This document shows, piece by piece, positions 20,865 to 33,845 of a DNA stretch of 64,000 bases; the stretch's first letter is position 1, and each line of letters begins with the position of its first letter. The position numbers were made by a program, and so were the translations under genes. Below the pieces are notes generated by a model. The model made no database searches, was not told the origin of the DNA, and saw only the letters and a program-made list of their open reading frames with translations. This stretch comes from Nosema muscidifuracis (lineage: Eukaryota; Microsporidia; Nosematidae): NCBI GenBank assembly GCA_028335825.1, contig JAIOKI010000021.1:310001-374000 (forward strand), read 5' to 3'.

Positions 20865-23104
20865 AAAGATAAATATGGGTTTTACTTATATTAATATGAG
20901 TAATTTAATTAATCAGTACAAAATTTAAATAACTTTACTTACTCACTGATACGTATTAAAATGTGATTTTATTGAAAGTTTTGATTAACTAAAATATATT
21001 AATATTATTTTATTAAATTTATAAATGTAAATTCAGTATCTCTTTGTTTATAATATTTTTGTGGTTATTTCAATTAAAATGTTTATAAATTTTTGATCAT
21101 TGATTTAATAAATAGAAATTATATTTTGAATCACTAAAATACGATCGAATGGTGCTAAGACTACATTAGAATTTATTACTAATTATTAAGATGCATAAAT
21201 CTATGCAGCTGCAGAAATTTTGTTTTTGTTCGACACAAAAAAATTATTTCGTTATGATACATTTCAAAGGATGAAAATGCGAGTCGACACGAGGATACGA
21301 ATAGGAATTATATGAAGTACAATAAATAAATATAATTTTATTCTGATAATATGAAGGAAAATTGTTAATTGTTGATGTACTAATGACAGGATTTACTATC
21401 TCAAGACAGTAGAAGTCGAGTAAGCACAAATAAGATTCGTTATCTAATCATTGTGTGTTAAAATGTAAATATAAGAATTTATTTTGTAAGATAGCAAAGG
21501 AAGCTATAAGAATCAATGTAAACATATTTATTCGAATGATAATATATTAGATAATGATATCTTCTTAGTGTTTAAATTTTGAAAAATTAAGTAAGACATT
21601 CATTACTATAAAATGTTCAGTCTATTTCATTTTTTGTACATAAAAATTTATAATGTTTTGTCCAATTTTTATGATATATTTAAATAAATTATTGAAAAAA
21701 TACCAAAAAAACAAACTTTTTAAGAATATATTACTATCTTTTTCTTGGCTTTAAAGTTACCAAATATATTATTAATATCTAATAAAATAACGAAGAAGCA
21801 TCCTAATTAATAAATTAAAAAGAAAAATATAATTATATTAATTTATAATATCTTGTATTATCATAGTTGATCTACATTTTATTATACTTTTCTTACTCAC
21901 AAAATAGTTAAACAATCTGTCTATTACTTTTTAATATCTTTGTATTCGATTACCTTTTATCAAATTTAAAATTAATTGTATTTTTTAATATTTTTTCTTA
22001 AAAGATTATCCATCATATATTCTGTTTTAAATTAGATAGAGAGATTACATTAATAAATCTTATTAAGTCCGCATAGCTTTTATTTTTTTACATCGTTCGC
22101 GTGATTTAATTCTATACAAGGGTTAAATTATTTGAAATAACATTGCATCTAAGAAAATGTAGATAACATGTCTAAATACACAATTAAAGTCTTAATAAGC
22201 AAATTTTTATAAGAATGAAGTCATATAAATATTTTAATAACATATAATTTTTGTTTACATCAATATGATGTATTTATATAAATAGTAGTTTTATTAAAAG
22301 GATAAAAAATAGTTGATTTTTACTATAAACTTGATAATATTTAGTTAAATTTAAACTAGATAAAATACCATTTGTTATTTTCATATGTATTGCTACCAAA
22401 TGAAATCTAAAGAATATTTGCGTTCCTTCATATTTTAAATTACTTACAAAAGTTATTTCATGTTCTTATAATAACTCACTCTTTGCTTTTATATGTGATA
22501 CTTATGACATAATTTTTTTTCATTATTAAATACTCTATCACTATAAATATTACAATAAATATGAATTAAATTTTGTGTAAATTAACTTAATTAAATTTAT
22601 AATGTTAAAACAATCTAAATTCATAACAGTACTTATTAAATGAATCCTCAATATTGAAATTGCATTATGAAACATTACCCCTTAAAAATAAATAAACATA
22701 CTTACTGTATTATTAATCTAGTTACTAAATTTTTTTAGTTAAAAAATATTATATTTTATAACACAAAAATGTTTCTGAATCTCTTCAGTTGTTCTTTTTT
22801 TAAATATGTTCTTTTAATTAGTTAAAAAGTGAAATTACAAATTCTAAAACAAAATTATAAGCATCATTCCGTAGAGGATTCAGTACTAAAAAACTTTTTC
22901 TTTTAATCAATAATCACTATTCAATCTTCATAAAAAAAACAAAAAAAAAATATTAACATATTGCTAACAATTGTGATTTTATAAAAAAGGCATTTTCTTG
23001 GTAGGTTGAAACTGAGAATAACTTACTGTAAAAAAAATATTTCAATATTTTTAGGGTAACATAATTATTTTATATATTACATAGAATTAGTTTTTTTAAT
23101 AAAT
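20865..23104. other. 2.2-kb gene-free AT-rich region
   Basis: No gene recognised. An open frame of 61 codons on the minus strand (21244-21429) has no start context or family features. The region is otherwise closed in all frames. Confidence 0.4.
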
Positions 23105-23890
23105 TTAATCAAGTGCAATTATTCCTGAAGTAAATATAATAGAAATTAAAAATATTGCTGTTAAAAAACTTTTCTTATTTCTGAAGTAGAAAAGAGCAGA
23201 TATTAATAGCCCACTCATTATTATTATATTTGATCTTAAGAGAACATTTGAACTATTGTTATATTCAATTGATCTTTTAGCAATACTTCTTTTATTTATT
23301 TCTTCATTAAGATTTGTTTGAGTAAAATTAAATAAAAATGGGAAATCCATTAAATATTCAATTTCATTAATTAAATAAAAATATTGATTATTATCACAAT
23401 CTTCAGGTGCATTCTTATTAAATATATAACTATAACAATTAGTACTATTCCCACATCCATATCTTATGTCATAGACAGCACATTTTATCTTATTATAAGA
23501 ATCTAAATTGCCCTTACAGATATCGTTTATACCATCAAATAATTTAGTTCGTGAATGCATAGATAAATCTTCAAAAAAATTATCTATCACGTCTTCTTCA
23601 TAAAGATGATTATTTAAGAAAGAGCAATCAATATATTTAAAATGTAAATATAAATTATTAATATCGTATACTTCACAAAGAGGATCAAATATAACATTAT
23701 CCATAGATTTACTTACACAATCGTTATCACAGTTGCATACTCGTCTTGTTAAATGTACCATACATTTGGGAATTTTTTTCATATCATCTTCTTTAACAAA
23801 ATCTTTAGATAATAAACCTCGTTTTTGATATCTACAAATTCTGTTATAATAATCGATTTGTGAATTTCTCCATTTTTCAAATTCAGACAT
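23105..23890 (-). CDS. Family A cysteine-rich membrane protein (copy A3)
   Basis: 261 aa, the shortest copy. FEKWRNSQ begins the protein; CMVHLTRRVCNCDNDC is the CX8CXCX3C motif; a second cluster reads CAVYDIRYGCGNSTNC. Instead of one span with a basic tail it has two C-terminal hydrophobic segments (SNIIIMSGLLISALFYF and FLTAIFLISIIFTSGIIAL) joined by a short basic loop, so both ends may lie on the same side. In this it groups with the copies at 27.5 and 34.4 kb. No CCC element and no signal peptide are seen. Confidence 0.8.
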   Translation of the reverse strand: MSEFEKWRNSQIDYYNRICRYQKRGLLSKDFVKEDDMKKIPKCMVHLTRRVCNCDNDCVSKSMDNVIFDPLCEVYDINNLYLHFKYIDCSFLNNHLYEEDVIDNFFEDLSMHSRTKLFDGINDICKGNLDSYNKIKCAVYDIRYGCGNSTNCYSYIFNKNAPEDCDNNQYFYLINEIEYLMDFPFLFNFTQTNLNEEINKRSIAKRSIEYNNSSNVLLRSNIIIMSGLLISALFYFRNKKSFLTAIFLISIIFTSGIIALD

Positions 23891-25404
23891 ATTCGAATAT
23901 ATATTTATTTAAGTAATGTTTTGTTTTGTTTTTATTTAAATAAATTAATTAATTAATTAATTAATTAATTATAAATCAATTTTTTAATTTAAAATATTAA
24001 TTTAATAAATTAGCGAAAATATCAATAATTAATTATTTATATTACACTTGGTACTATAATGTTAGACTTAATAGCTTCATTTTATATATAGTTCATTTAT
24101 TTCTTTATTTTAATATTCTTGTGCTTGATTTTCATTTATCATTTATTCCCTACTTTATGATGATTTTCTCTTCTATTGAAAAATGTATATGATCTTATAA
24201 TTCAGATATATTTTAAGATTACAAAAATTAATTAATTAATATATAATTTAAAATAGAATCATGAATTCATTTTAAGTTTATATTATCTAAAACTCTATTT
24301 TCTTTGTATAATGCCAATAAATTTATATAAAATGCTATAATTGTCTGATTTATTAAAAACAGTATTTTTTTGACTTTTACTAATTTCATGTATTTTTGAA
24401 AATAAAAAGTAAAGTAATTAAACATATGAACAGCTAATGTTTTTATTAGAAAAATAAATGTTCTTGAAATATTTAACCCTAAATAATATCTAAGAATAGT
24501 CTAAGTAAAGAAAAAATAAGTAAGATTTGTTAGCTAGTCATTTTAAATTTCTTATGAAGTTATAAATAATAATTGTATCTTAAGTAGTTCAAAATTTGTA
24601 ATTCCAATATAAATACAAGATCATTCTAAACAGATTATCTAATTATTTACTAGGACTAATTATTTACATCGAATATTAATCATAACTACATGTCTGATAT
24701 CTATATCATTGTATAGAATCAAGAAAGAGATTGTACTAATTAAGTTAAAATTACAAGTTTTGATATTTTATGAACGGTAGAAACAGAGAAGAAGCTCAAA
24801 TCAGAATGATATCATATGTAATAATGTGTTACAGTACTATAAGAAACTTCCGCTTCGATATAAGAACATAATCAAGATGAAGCTAAAATGAGGCATATCT
24901 ATAGACTATTAGTAAAGATGATTAAAGACACATGTCGAAGAAGAAGTAACTAATGACAACGAATTAAAAATCAATTGCTTATTAAATCTTTAGATGCGTA
25001 CACTGCAATTAATGAATGAGAACAAAAATCGAAATATTTACCCAATTAAAGTTATTGTTTTTATTCTTTGTATAAATTGTTACTATATCTTTTGACACTT
25101 AGTTATGATATGCATAATAAATAGCTAAAAAGTCAAAAAATGTTTTAGTTATAAAAATATTTTGAGAAGATATTTCTTAAACCTTTGTTTAAATTAAATG
25201 ACAAATTATTATGATCTTTAATTTTTATTAGACTATAATTGTTAATCGTTAAATTGATATATCATACGTCATTAGTCCTTAAAAATTATAAAATTAATTA
25301 TATATTTTTATTATATTATATCTTGCTCATTAAATCAATGAAAGTATATTTATGATATTATCTTATTTTCGATTATATATTCTTTAGCATTTCTCACACT
25401 AAAT
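23891..25404. other. AT-rich spacer with a TAAT microsatellite and possible LINE crumb
   Basis: A (TTAA/TAAT)n simple repeat lies at about 23938-23971. Around 24770-24965 the sequence is less AT-rich and contains short frames (LPLRYKNIIKMKLK, HVEEEVTNDNELK) that could be debris of an R4/Dong LINE N-terminal region; this is weak. Confidence 0.35.
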
Positions 25405-26786
25405 GATCAGTTAACAGCAGATAAACAAAACTTAGAAGAACATTCGAATTTCTTAGATGCGACTTCTAAAGAAGTATTAGAATAAAATAATAATATAAAT
25501 ACAAATGAATCAACACTTTTACGTACTAAGTAAAATGATCAAGATGAAATGATTATTGATTGTATAGATAAGTCAAATCCATCATTTACAATACTTTTAC
25601 AATATTTAGATGATATCATAGATTATGAAATAGAAATGTATTCAGAAGATTTTATAGAAACTTTATCTAAATTATATTCACATGTACCAGTATTAATCTA
25701 AATCTTTTGTTAAAGTATCATGATATAAATCCAGATTTCATCTACTTTATTTTCTCTGAATGTATATGACAAAACGAATATTATGATGTATAAAAACTTG
25801 TTTAGTTTTGAACAAAAATATTATTTTTTATAAGATAATCTGAATGATTCAAGATTACACATCGATGAAAGAGTATTTTTGATGATTCATTTAATAAAAT
25901 ATTATGATTTTATATGTTACAAATACATTTTATTGATGAAATAGAAAGAAATATGGGAAGATTAACTAAAGAATGGTTGGAATTAATTATAAAAAGGTCT
26001 GGATCTTAAGAATGCTTTATTTATTTATTCTTCAGATCAAAATACATTAGTTCGTCCTTATATAGATAGCTGTGTAAATTCTAAACATTTAGAATATTTC
26101 AAATTTATAGAAAAATACTTAGTCTAGTTATAATTAACAAGTAAAATGTAGGAAATATTTCGATAGAAGTGTGATAAAATATATATTAAATGAAAAATGA
26201 AATCTTGAAGATTTGAAAGAAATTAGTCATTCTTAGAGATTATCCTATTAAAGAAAATTATACTAATACATTTAGTGAAAAAAATGACTTTATTCCCAAC
26301 GGAAGATTTATAGAACTTAAAGATTATAACAAAAAATCATATTTAGAATTTCTGGTTAATTTTAAATTATTTTATGGTATTCATGATCATTTGAATTCAC
26401 TGAAAGAGAGTTTGTATGAAATCGTTGATAAAAATATTATTAATATATTTACAGAAGTTGAATTATTAATATGTGTAAATCCTGAAATATATATAGAAGA
26501 TTGGATAACACATACAGAATATGATATAACTATAAAATGATTCTGATCTGTAGTAAAAGACTTTTCAGAGGATGGAAAAATAAAATTATTAAAATTTGTC
26601 ACTGAATCATCTAGGACACCAATATAAGGGTTTGAAAATTTAAAAAATGAACGATGAGTCATCAATATTTAAAATAGTCAGAAAACTGAAAATGACAAAT
26701 ATTTTTCTGTTTCACATACATATTCAAACACATTGGATCTACATAATTATTCTACTAAAGAGATATTATTATATAACCAATTGTAA
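25405..26786 (+). pseudogene. Decayed second copy of a TOM1/HUWE1-type HECT ligase (3' part)
   Basis: The plus strand encodes, in shifting frames, the C-terminal third of a HECT E3. LTKEWLELIIK (25962-25994) matches the intact gene exactly, followed by IYSSDQN, LKESLYEIVDKNIINIFTEVE, PEIYIEDWITHTEYD and SHTYSNTLDLHNYST. The catalytic cysteine of HTCFNQLDL is Tyr here. There are many stops and frame changes. The most similar intact gene in the window lies at 35993-43134 on the opposite strand. The 5' two thirds of such a gene is absent. No product is expected. Confidence 0.8.
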
Positions 26787-27486
26787 TGATGAGTATGGAA
26801 TGGCGTAATAAAACATTTATCTGATTACCATTTTTTATTATATTTAAGATTATTTAAGTAAAGAAAAATTGTTGATTAAATTAAGTTTTTATTTTCGTCT
26901 TAAGTTTGTATCATTTGCTTGAGAGACTCACATATATTTGATATTTTTATACTATCGCAATCTTATTTATCTTACGTATTAGACTAGTATTAAGCATCTT
27001 TAAATAAGATTCTTATTTTTTGTTTTTTAATTTTAATAAATAAAAAAGTCAAAGATTATTTATTAAAGTCTTAATAATTTTATTTACTTTAATGATAACT
27101 TTAATATAAAAAAATAGTTTATTTATTAAATAAAGTAAATTTAAGTTAAAATTGAAATATTTATTAATCATTTAAACAAAATAAATTATTGTAGTATTCT
27201 AAAAGATTAAATAGAATGAACAGTTTTATGTAAATTAATATGGATATTTATCCAAAAAGATTATGAGATATTTAAAGTGCAATTTTTTATGTAAAACTAT
27301 TTTTTATTATACATATATGATAAAAAATATTTTATAATTTTTTCTTCTAATTATAAGTAACTTCCTAGAACTTTCATTTTAAGTTTTTTTAATTAACACT
27401 CTTCATTTCGCACTGATTATAAATTAACTATTCGCGAAATTCAATAATGTATTTTTTTATAAAAGCCTATATTAATAAATTATTTA
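26787..27486. other. Gene-free AT-rich spacer
   Basis: Nothing recognised between the HECT relic and the family A copy. Confidence 0.4.
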
Positions 27487-28443
27487 TTAAACAATTAAAA
27501 AAGAATAAATCGAAATAAATAATAAAGGAAGTGTCATTACGATAGCTGGTAATAATTTTTTTAGATACTTTTTATTATCTTTTAATCCTAATAATACTAA
27601 CAAAGAAAATAATAATGTTGATATTAATGATATAGACATCATAGAATTACAAGTGAACTGCTGACAACTTAATTGATTAGTATTTATAAATTCAGAATCA
27701 TTATATCTGTAACTATTAAAAGCATATTTAATATCTAATGCATAATCATCACTTATGTATCGTTTGACAATACTTTTAGACATATCATCTTCTGGACAAG
27801 TTACAGGAACACATTTAGATTCCTTTTTAACTTTTTTGATTTCAAATGTACTTGACTGAACTTCCTTTCCTAAAATATTTTCAATCTCTATGATTTCCGC
27901 TTTATATTTCTTATTTTTACAATTTTTTTGTGGGATTTTCTCTAAATAATATTCCATACAAAAAGATATATTCTCACACTCATCTCTAAAATCATATGAC
28001 TCACATAATAAATCTTTAAAAACATTTTCTGTATCACATAATTTAATCATACTCTTATTTAACTTCTTGACTGTTTTTAATATTTGTTTATTTGTTTCTA
28101 CAGATATAAAATTTCCTTCAAGAACTTTTTTATCAAGAAATGTACAATCAATATACTTATCGTCGTACCACAAATTTTCAAGATCATAAGTTAAACAATT
28201 ATAGTCAATTTTTGCTTATTAAAAAATTTCGCCTATACAATCATGATTACATTTACAGATTTTTCTGGCAAAATGAACAAGACATTTAGGTACTTTTTCT
28301 ATTATTGGTTTTATCTTTTCTTCTTCTTCTATACTTAAAGCTTTAAGCCTTTTACAAGTTAGCGATGAATTTGCCAGAATTTCATCTCGCCAGTTTTTAA
28401 ATTCAGTAATCATTATATTATCGTGATAAGTAAATTCAGTCAT
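27487..28443 (-). pseudogene. Family A copy A4, interrupted by two adjacent TAA codons
   Basis: Apart from two successive in-frame TAA codons at 28216-28221, the frame is open for 318 codons, exactly the length of the copy at 34420-35376 and collinear with it. The N-terminal part has FKNWRDE and CLVHFARKICKCNHDC (CX8CXCX3C). The C-terminal part has the NLWYDDKYIDC and CESYDFRDECENISFC blocks and two C-terminal spans. The stops fall where the sister has SN after CVGESF. CCCC lies about 11 bases before the ATG at 28443, so the promoter is intact. Very recent loss, stop read-through, or a tiny intron (GTATAG to ATAAG, 24 nt) are the options; recent loss is simplest. Confidence 0.65.
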
Positions 28444-29946
28444 ATCTAATGGGGCTAGAATGAATTTATTGTTTTATTTAAATTAATTTTGATTTTAGTA
28501 CAATATAGTTAAAAAGTTTTTATGTATACAAATATTATTTCAGTATTTTTTAATTAATTTTTTAATAAATCATTTATTGATAAATCATTATTTTTGAATT
28601 TGTTACTCAAAAAATCTTATTAATTGTATTAAGAAAAAATCAGTTTAATTTTAATATATAATTCATATTAATATAAATAATTTATATATTTTAATATGAT
28701 CAAAAATTGATATAATAAAATATTATAATTATATTTCAAAATATAAAAAAGAACATAATCTTTTCTTGAAAACTTTTTACTAAAACTATATAATTTTTTT
28801 TCTTTATATTAATAGCACTGGTAATTTAATAAATCTTGTAAAAATAAATGAAGTTTTTATTAATTCAATATAATGAAAATTTCATTCTTTTACAAAATTT
28901 TAAAGTGAATATTAAATTTTATCATAAATTATAACGATTTAATTTAATCAATAAATTCAACCCTTATATTTATGTCATAAACATTTGAAAAATTAATAGA
29001 ATTAAATTACAAATTTGTTTATAATGTGAACTAAGTTTATTTGTGAATACTTTTACAGTTTTGAAATTAATCTTTAGTTTAACAGAAATGTTATTGTAAG
29101 AATTTTTTATATACTTGATAATATTCTACTGATATATAATACTTCTAAGTATTATCAATAAATAAGATGATGAATTTGATGTCAACAAGATAATAATTTA
29201 TTTTTAATGAGGGTGATAAATTATTCCTTGTAAAGATATATAATTAAGTAAACGTAATTATTTTTATCTGAAAATCATTGTAAATTATATGATAAAATAA
29301 TTCAAAATAAGATTAAGTTTAAACTATATAGAAATTAATAGTTAACAAAATTAAAGTAGATATATTGAATCAAAATAAAGGTTTAAAACAATAACAGTAA
29401 ATATTTATTATAGATAAAAATTTATATATTTTACAAAAAGAAACAATATTATTGGAATATATAAATTAAAAGATTTAGAACATATATTATAACTTATAGT
29501 TTTGATAAATATTATCATAATAAATTAATCAATAACTGATAAAGTCAAACAATCATTAAATAGTCTTGTCATATTCAAATTGTTTGTTACATTATTATAT
29601 TTAGAATTTATGCTTGTGACAAATTCGATATATTTATATGATCGTAATTAATCATATTACATTTATATTATCTATAGTAATTTGTGAAGTTATTGAGACA
29701 TGTGATTGTTTCTCAAAGACGTACTAATTAATTGTACTTACTACGACAAATATATTTGCAATGATCCTGATCCTAGATTACAAAAATAGAAATATTTCGA
29801 TCAGATCCTGAATGAATTGAAATTACAGTTTTGAAAAAAGTGATTATGATCCTAAAAATAATATTCTTTAAATATCACAATTTAACTTTTTGAAAAACTA
29901 AAATTTATTTAGAAAGTTTATAGAACATAAAAATAAATAAAGTCAT
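28444..29946. other. 1.5-kb gene-free AT-rich region
   Basis: No gene, RNA or repeat recognised beyond the CCCC element at about 28450. Confidence 0.4.
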
Positions 29947-31572
29947 TTATTGCATAATCATACTTAATTCATATTTTATAGGTAAATATTGTAAATTTTC
30001 TGTTTGTAATATTTGTTTGTATTCTTCCCATTTATGAAAAAATCTACTATTTTGGTCAATTGTTAAAGGACGGTTATTTAAATGAGCTAATATATCTAAG
30101 ATAGCAGCTTGTTCATATTGTAGTATGTATGTAACATTTTTCATATCTTTTAAAATATTCTTGAAAATATTAAAAGCTGAATTATCATCTTTAGGCAAAT
30201 GTAGTTTATCTAATATTTCGTCATATAATTCTTTCCAGTGATATTGATCTGTTTCGTAGTCTTCTGATAAGTAAAATTCATTAAGCATCTTTGCAAATAA
30301 AATCATCAAATAGTTATATTTGCAATATTGAGGATAAGGTCTAAGATCAAGTATTTTCTTTTTAATATTTTTTTCAAATAAATTATTATATACTATTTTT
30401 AATGCTGCTTTTCTTTTCTCATTACCATCTGCAATTCTTAATAAATAACTTAGATTTATTAAATTATCGAACTCATCTTTTGTTATTTTATTAAGACCTC
30501 TAAGTATATGAAATAATATTATAGAATATGGTGAGCAATATGATTCCATAATTTTATTTACAATCAACATTTTCATATCATCAGTCATTGAATAATATAA
30601 CAGACCTACTGATAATAGATCATCGTTTTTAAGATTCAATGAGAATTGAAAAAAATCTTTTATACCGTCGAATATTTCTTTAAAATTATCTTCGTATAAA
30701 AACGAGGATGCGAAATAGTTTTTTTCCCCAATATTCAAACTGTCTTTAGAAAATTTATAAGGAAACTTACCATCAAATATTTCAGAAATTATTTCATTCT
30801 CGGTTTCTTTTTTTGAAGTTTTCAGTATAAAGTTATCGTATATATCAGTGTTATTGTAATAAATATAGTAACATGCAAATTTAAAGCTTTTAAACAGGCG
30901 TTCCAATAAGTTTTCATCAGATAATTTTGAAAATTCTTTTTCTCTTAGAATATCTATAAAATATTTTTTAAAATTAAATTCTTCGAAATTGATGTTGAAA
31001 CAATATAAATAATTATTTTTCAAAAATAAAAAATTGACTATCATATCATCATTGTTTAAAACAATTTGTGATGAATTAAATCTTTCTTCAAAAATATCAG
31101 TTAATATGCTAGTATCTCTTAATATTTTTATAGCTTGATTCTTATGGCATTCTTTAATATTCCTTATGAAATGATCAGTAATTTTTTTATTAGATTTGAC
31201 AACAAAACATGTTGATAAATTGTAAATTATTTCGTATTCAATTAATCTATCTTTATGCTTCATATTGATTAGTTCATTTAAAGAATATGTAGTATTGTCA
31301 TCATTGATAATTATAATATCATTTTTTTCATCTAAACAAAAATTGAAATATTGAGAATTCACTATTGAACGTTCCCATTGATCTATAAAATTTTCTCTCC
31401 AAATAAATATGGAATCATAAATGTTTAATTGAATTAGAAGGGGAAATCTTCCTATATTAATTTTTTCGTATTCTTTTTTGTTGTATTTATTAATTATTGT
31501 ATCTTGTATATTTTCATAAAAGTTTCTGTACGTTAATGATGAAGTTATATAATAAATATAAAGAAAAATCAT
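29947..31572 (-). CDS. Family B secreted protein (copy B1)
   Basis: 541 aa, with an N-terminal hydrophobic signal (MIFLYIYYITSS) and no further membrane span, so probably secreted. The body is rich in Ile, Asn, Lys and Glu and looks helical. Landmarks are FYENIQDTIINKY near the start, NYLYCFNINFEEFNFKKYF in the middle and FSLNLKNDDLLSVGLLYYS followed by SPYSIILFHILRGL in the second half. No known catalytic motif is visible. It matches the pseudogenes at 17064 and 32138 closely and the genes at 45538 and 52277 distantly. There is only a weak ACC before the ATG. A secreted effector is possible, but that is inference. Confidence 0.75.
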   Translation of the reverse strand: MIFLYIYYITSSLTYRNFYENIQDTIINKYNKKEYEKINIGRFPLLIQLNIYDSIFIWRENFIDQWERSIVNSQYFNFCLDEKNDIIIINDDNTTYSLNELINMKHKDRLIEYEIIYNLSTCFVVKSNKKITDHFIRNIKECHKNQAIKILRDTSILTDIFEERFNSSQIVLNNDDMIVNFLFLKNNYLYCFNINFEEFNFKKYFIDILREKEFSKLSDENLLERLFKSFKFACYYIYYNNTDIYDNFILKTSKKETENEIISEIFDGKFPYKFSKDSLNIGEKNYFASSFLYEDNFKEIFDGIKDFFQFSLNLKNDDLLSVGLLYYSMTDDMKMLIVNKIMESYCSPYSIILFHILRGLNKITKDEFDNLINLSYLLRIADGNEKRKAALKIVYNNLFEKNIKKKILDLRPYPQYCKYNYLMILFAKMLNEFYLSEDYETDQYHWKELYDEILDKLHLPKDDNSAFNIFKNILKDMKNVTYILQYEQAAILDILAHLNNRPLTIDQNSRFFHKWEEYKQILQTENLQYLPIKYELSMIMQ

Positions 31573-32137
31573 GGTATATTATTTTTTTGGAATTATATAA
31601 AAAATAATAAATTAAATTGAAAATGCTAAATTAAACATAGTCATAAATTAAAAATTTTAATCAAATATTTTTTTACTTTTTTTTGATGTTGACTTTTGTT
31701 CATTTTTTTTCTACAATGTATATTTGTTTATAATTTTTTAAGAAATTTAATTTATCAGAAAAAAGGACAATCTATGAAATTTAATTATTATGTATATTTT
31801 AATTCTTTTATTATGTGTTAAATAGTATAGTATTTATTTATTATTGAAATCTTAATTGTTTTAACTTGTTTATTATTAGATTGGCTAAGGATGAAATATT
31901 TAAAAGTAATTATTATATGATGACATTATTATCTATCATTAATATTATAATTTTATGATATATTTAGTAATGTGTTAATATTCTTTTGTTATTTTGTAAG
32001 TACTCTCATATATGTCTTTTGACAATCATAAAGCTATTTTAAAAATTTCATATTTATTTTTTCTAAATTAAATTTTTTAATTTATTATCATTTTAAAACT
32101 TTGAATCATTTTTTATTTATCAAATATTTTGAAAAGG
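31573..32137. other. AT-rich spacer between head-to-head family B copies
   Basis: No gene seen. It separates divergent copies B1 and the pseudogene starting near 32138. Confidence 0.4.
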
Positions 32138-33504
32138 AGATGTCCCTTATTTTTTTGTAATATTCAATCATCAATGTAGTACAGAGAATTCTATAAAGAT
32201 ATAGAAGATACGATATTTTTAAGCACAAAAAAAATAGTTTACAATTATCGATATTAGAGAAAAATTATTTTTATTCATATAAATATTATTCTTTCGAAAG
32301 TCAAATGATCTGATAGACTATTAAGTGAAACAACGAATCATCTTAATTTAAATAAAAATAATAAATCAAACTATATTCTTCTAGTGGAACAAATATGAGA
32401 CGTATTTTGAAGAATTCTAAATTAGAGACATTGAATATGAGATATTTTATGATTAATCAGGACCTTCTCAAAAAAGTTATTGATATTATACGATAATGAA
32501 AAGTGCAAATTTATTCATTCAATGTTTATGTAAAATCTTCGAAAATTGCTTTTGAAGTGATGACATAATCATAAATTTTGAAAATTTGTTTTAAAGAATA
32601 TTTTAATAATTTTTGTTATTGTCTGATGAAATTTTTTTAAGATGAGTTTTTAAAGATTTTAAATTTGGATTATACAGTTTATTTTACAATAATACAGAAA
32701 TTCATAATGATTTTATCAAAAATACTTCAAAAGAAGAAAGCGAATTCGAAATAACTCTGTGCATTTATGATAAAAATGTCTTATGTTTTTTATGAAAGTC
32801 ATATTAGCATTAACGGAAAAAAACATTACTAAAGAGATTTATGATGAGATGAAAGTGCTTTTTAGATTTTCATTAAATCTTAAAAACGATGATCTAATGT
32901 CAGATGTATTGTTTTACTAATCTTTGACTAATTATATAGAGTCATACTATTCGCCGTATTCTATAATTTTCTTTCATATACTCAGAAGTCGTAGTTTATT
33001 AACAGTAAATGAGTTTGAAAATATAATGAAGCTAAATTTTTCGTTAAGAAGTTTAAATGATAATCAGAAAGAAAAGTTTGCTTTGAAAATCACTTACAAT
33101 AATTTATTTGACGAAATTATAAAAAAATGATTGCATGTAATAAGACCAACCCCTAAATATTGTCATTATAACTACTAATGATTTTATTTGCAAGAGTTCT
33201 TAACGAAATATATTTATCAGATGATTATCCAATTGAGAGGTATCACTGGAAAGAATTATATGATGAAATATTATTAAACTATATTTATTTAAAGATAATA
33301 AATTTCTTTTAATATATTTAAACATGTTTTATTAAATCTAAAAAAATGTCACATACATACTTCAATATGAACAGACAGCTATCTTAAAAAATATTAGCTC
33401 ATATTTCAAAAAATCCACCAATGATTTACCATAAACATAATTTTAATTTACATGAATACAAAGAAATGTATCAGGAAGAAAAATTACGTTATATAATGAA
33501 TTAA
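32138..33504 (+). pseudogene. Family B secreted protein, heavily decayed copy
   Basis: Plus-strand homology to copy B1 begins near YREFYKDIEDTI (32180) and ends with a terminal LRYIMN and TAA at 33502-33504. Recognisable blocks are FSLNLKNDDLMS (about 32872) and SPYSIIFFHILRS (32950 on). It carries many stops and frame changes and is about 260 bp shorter than intact members. It is the only decayed family B copy on the plus strand in the cluster and faces copy B1, suggesting an inverted duplication. Confidence 0.75.
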
Positions 33505-33699
33505 ATTGATTTTATTAATGCACAATATTAAAAGTTAACTAATTTTTTATTTTTGTGTATTTTAATTGACTAAGATTATAAACAAAGTATTCGTTTAAAA
33601 AACCTTATTATATGTATAAAAACATTTATCTATGATCAACTCTACTTAAGTTATATAAGTTTAATTGAATATATAATATCTTATTTTCTTATAATAGTA
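33505..33699. other. Short spacer
   Basis: Nothing recognised between the pseudogene and the LINE fragment. Confidence 0.4.
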
Positions 33700-33845
33700 T
33701 GGTCATTTACCTTAAAAATTATTTTAAGATTCTTGTACCACATTTATTTTCTTCCTCGAGTATCTTATATGCAACAGATCTTAAGTAGTCTAATGTAAAT
33801 CTTTTCAAAGTCATCTTTTAAACCTTTATCTACACATATATTACT
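33700..33845 (-). mobile_element. Possible R4/Dong LINE 3'-end fragment
   Basis: The minus strand reads KMTLKRFTLDYLRSVAYKIL and then a stop after about 15 more residues. The KMTL core with a following YxRxV pattern matches the C-terminus of the longer LINE relic at 61.3-62.7 kb (ILKMTLESRCRVAM). Only the last 40 or so codons are visible, as expected for a 5'-truncated insertion. Confidence 0.4.

Noticed and set aside
21244-21429. Minus-strand 61-codon frame
   Set aside because: No promoter element, homology or domain. Probably chance.
26387-26665. Minus-strand 92-codon frame
   Set aside because: Complement of the HECT relic; the plus strand explains the sequence.
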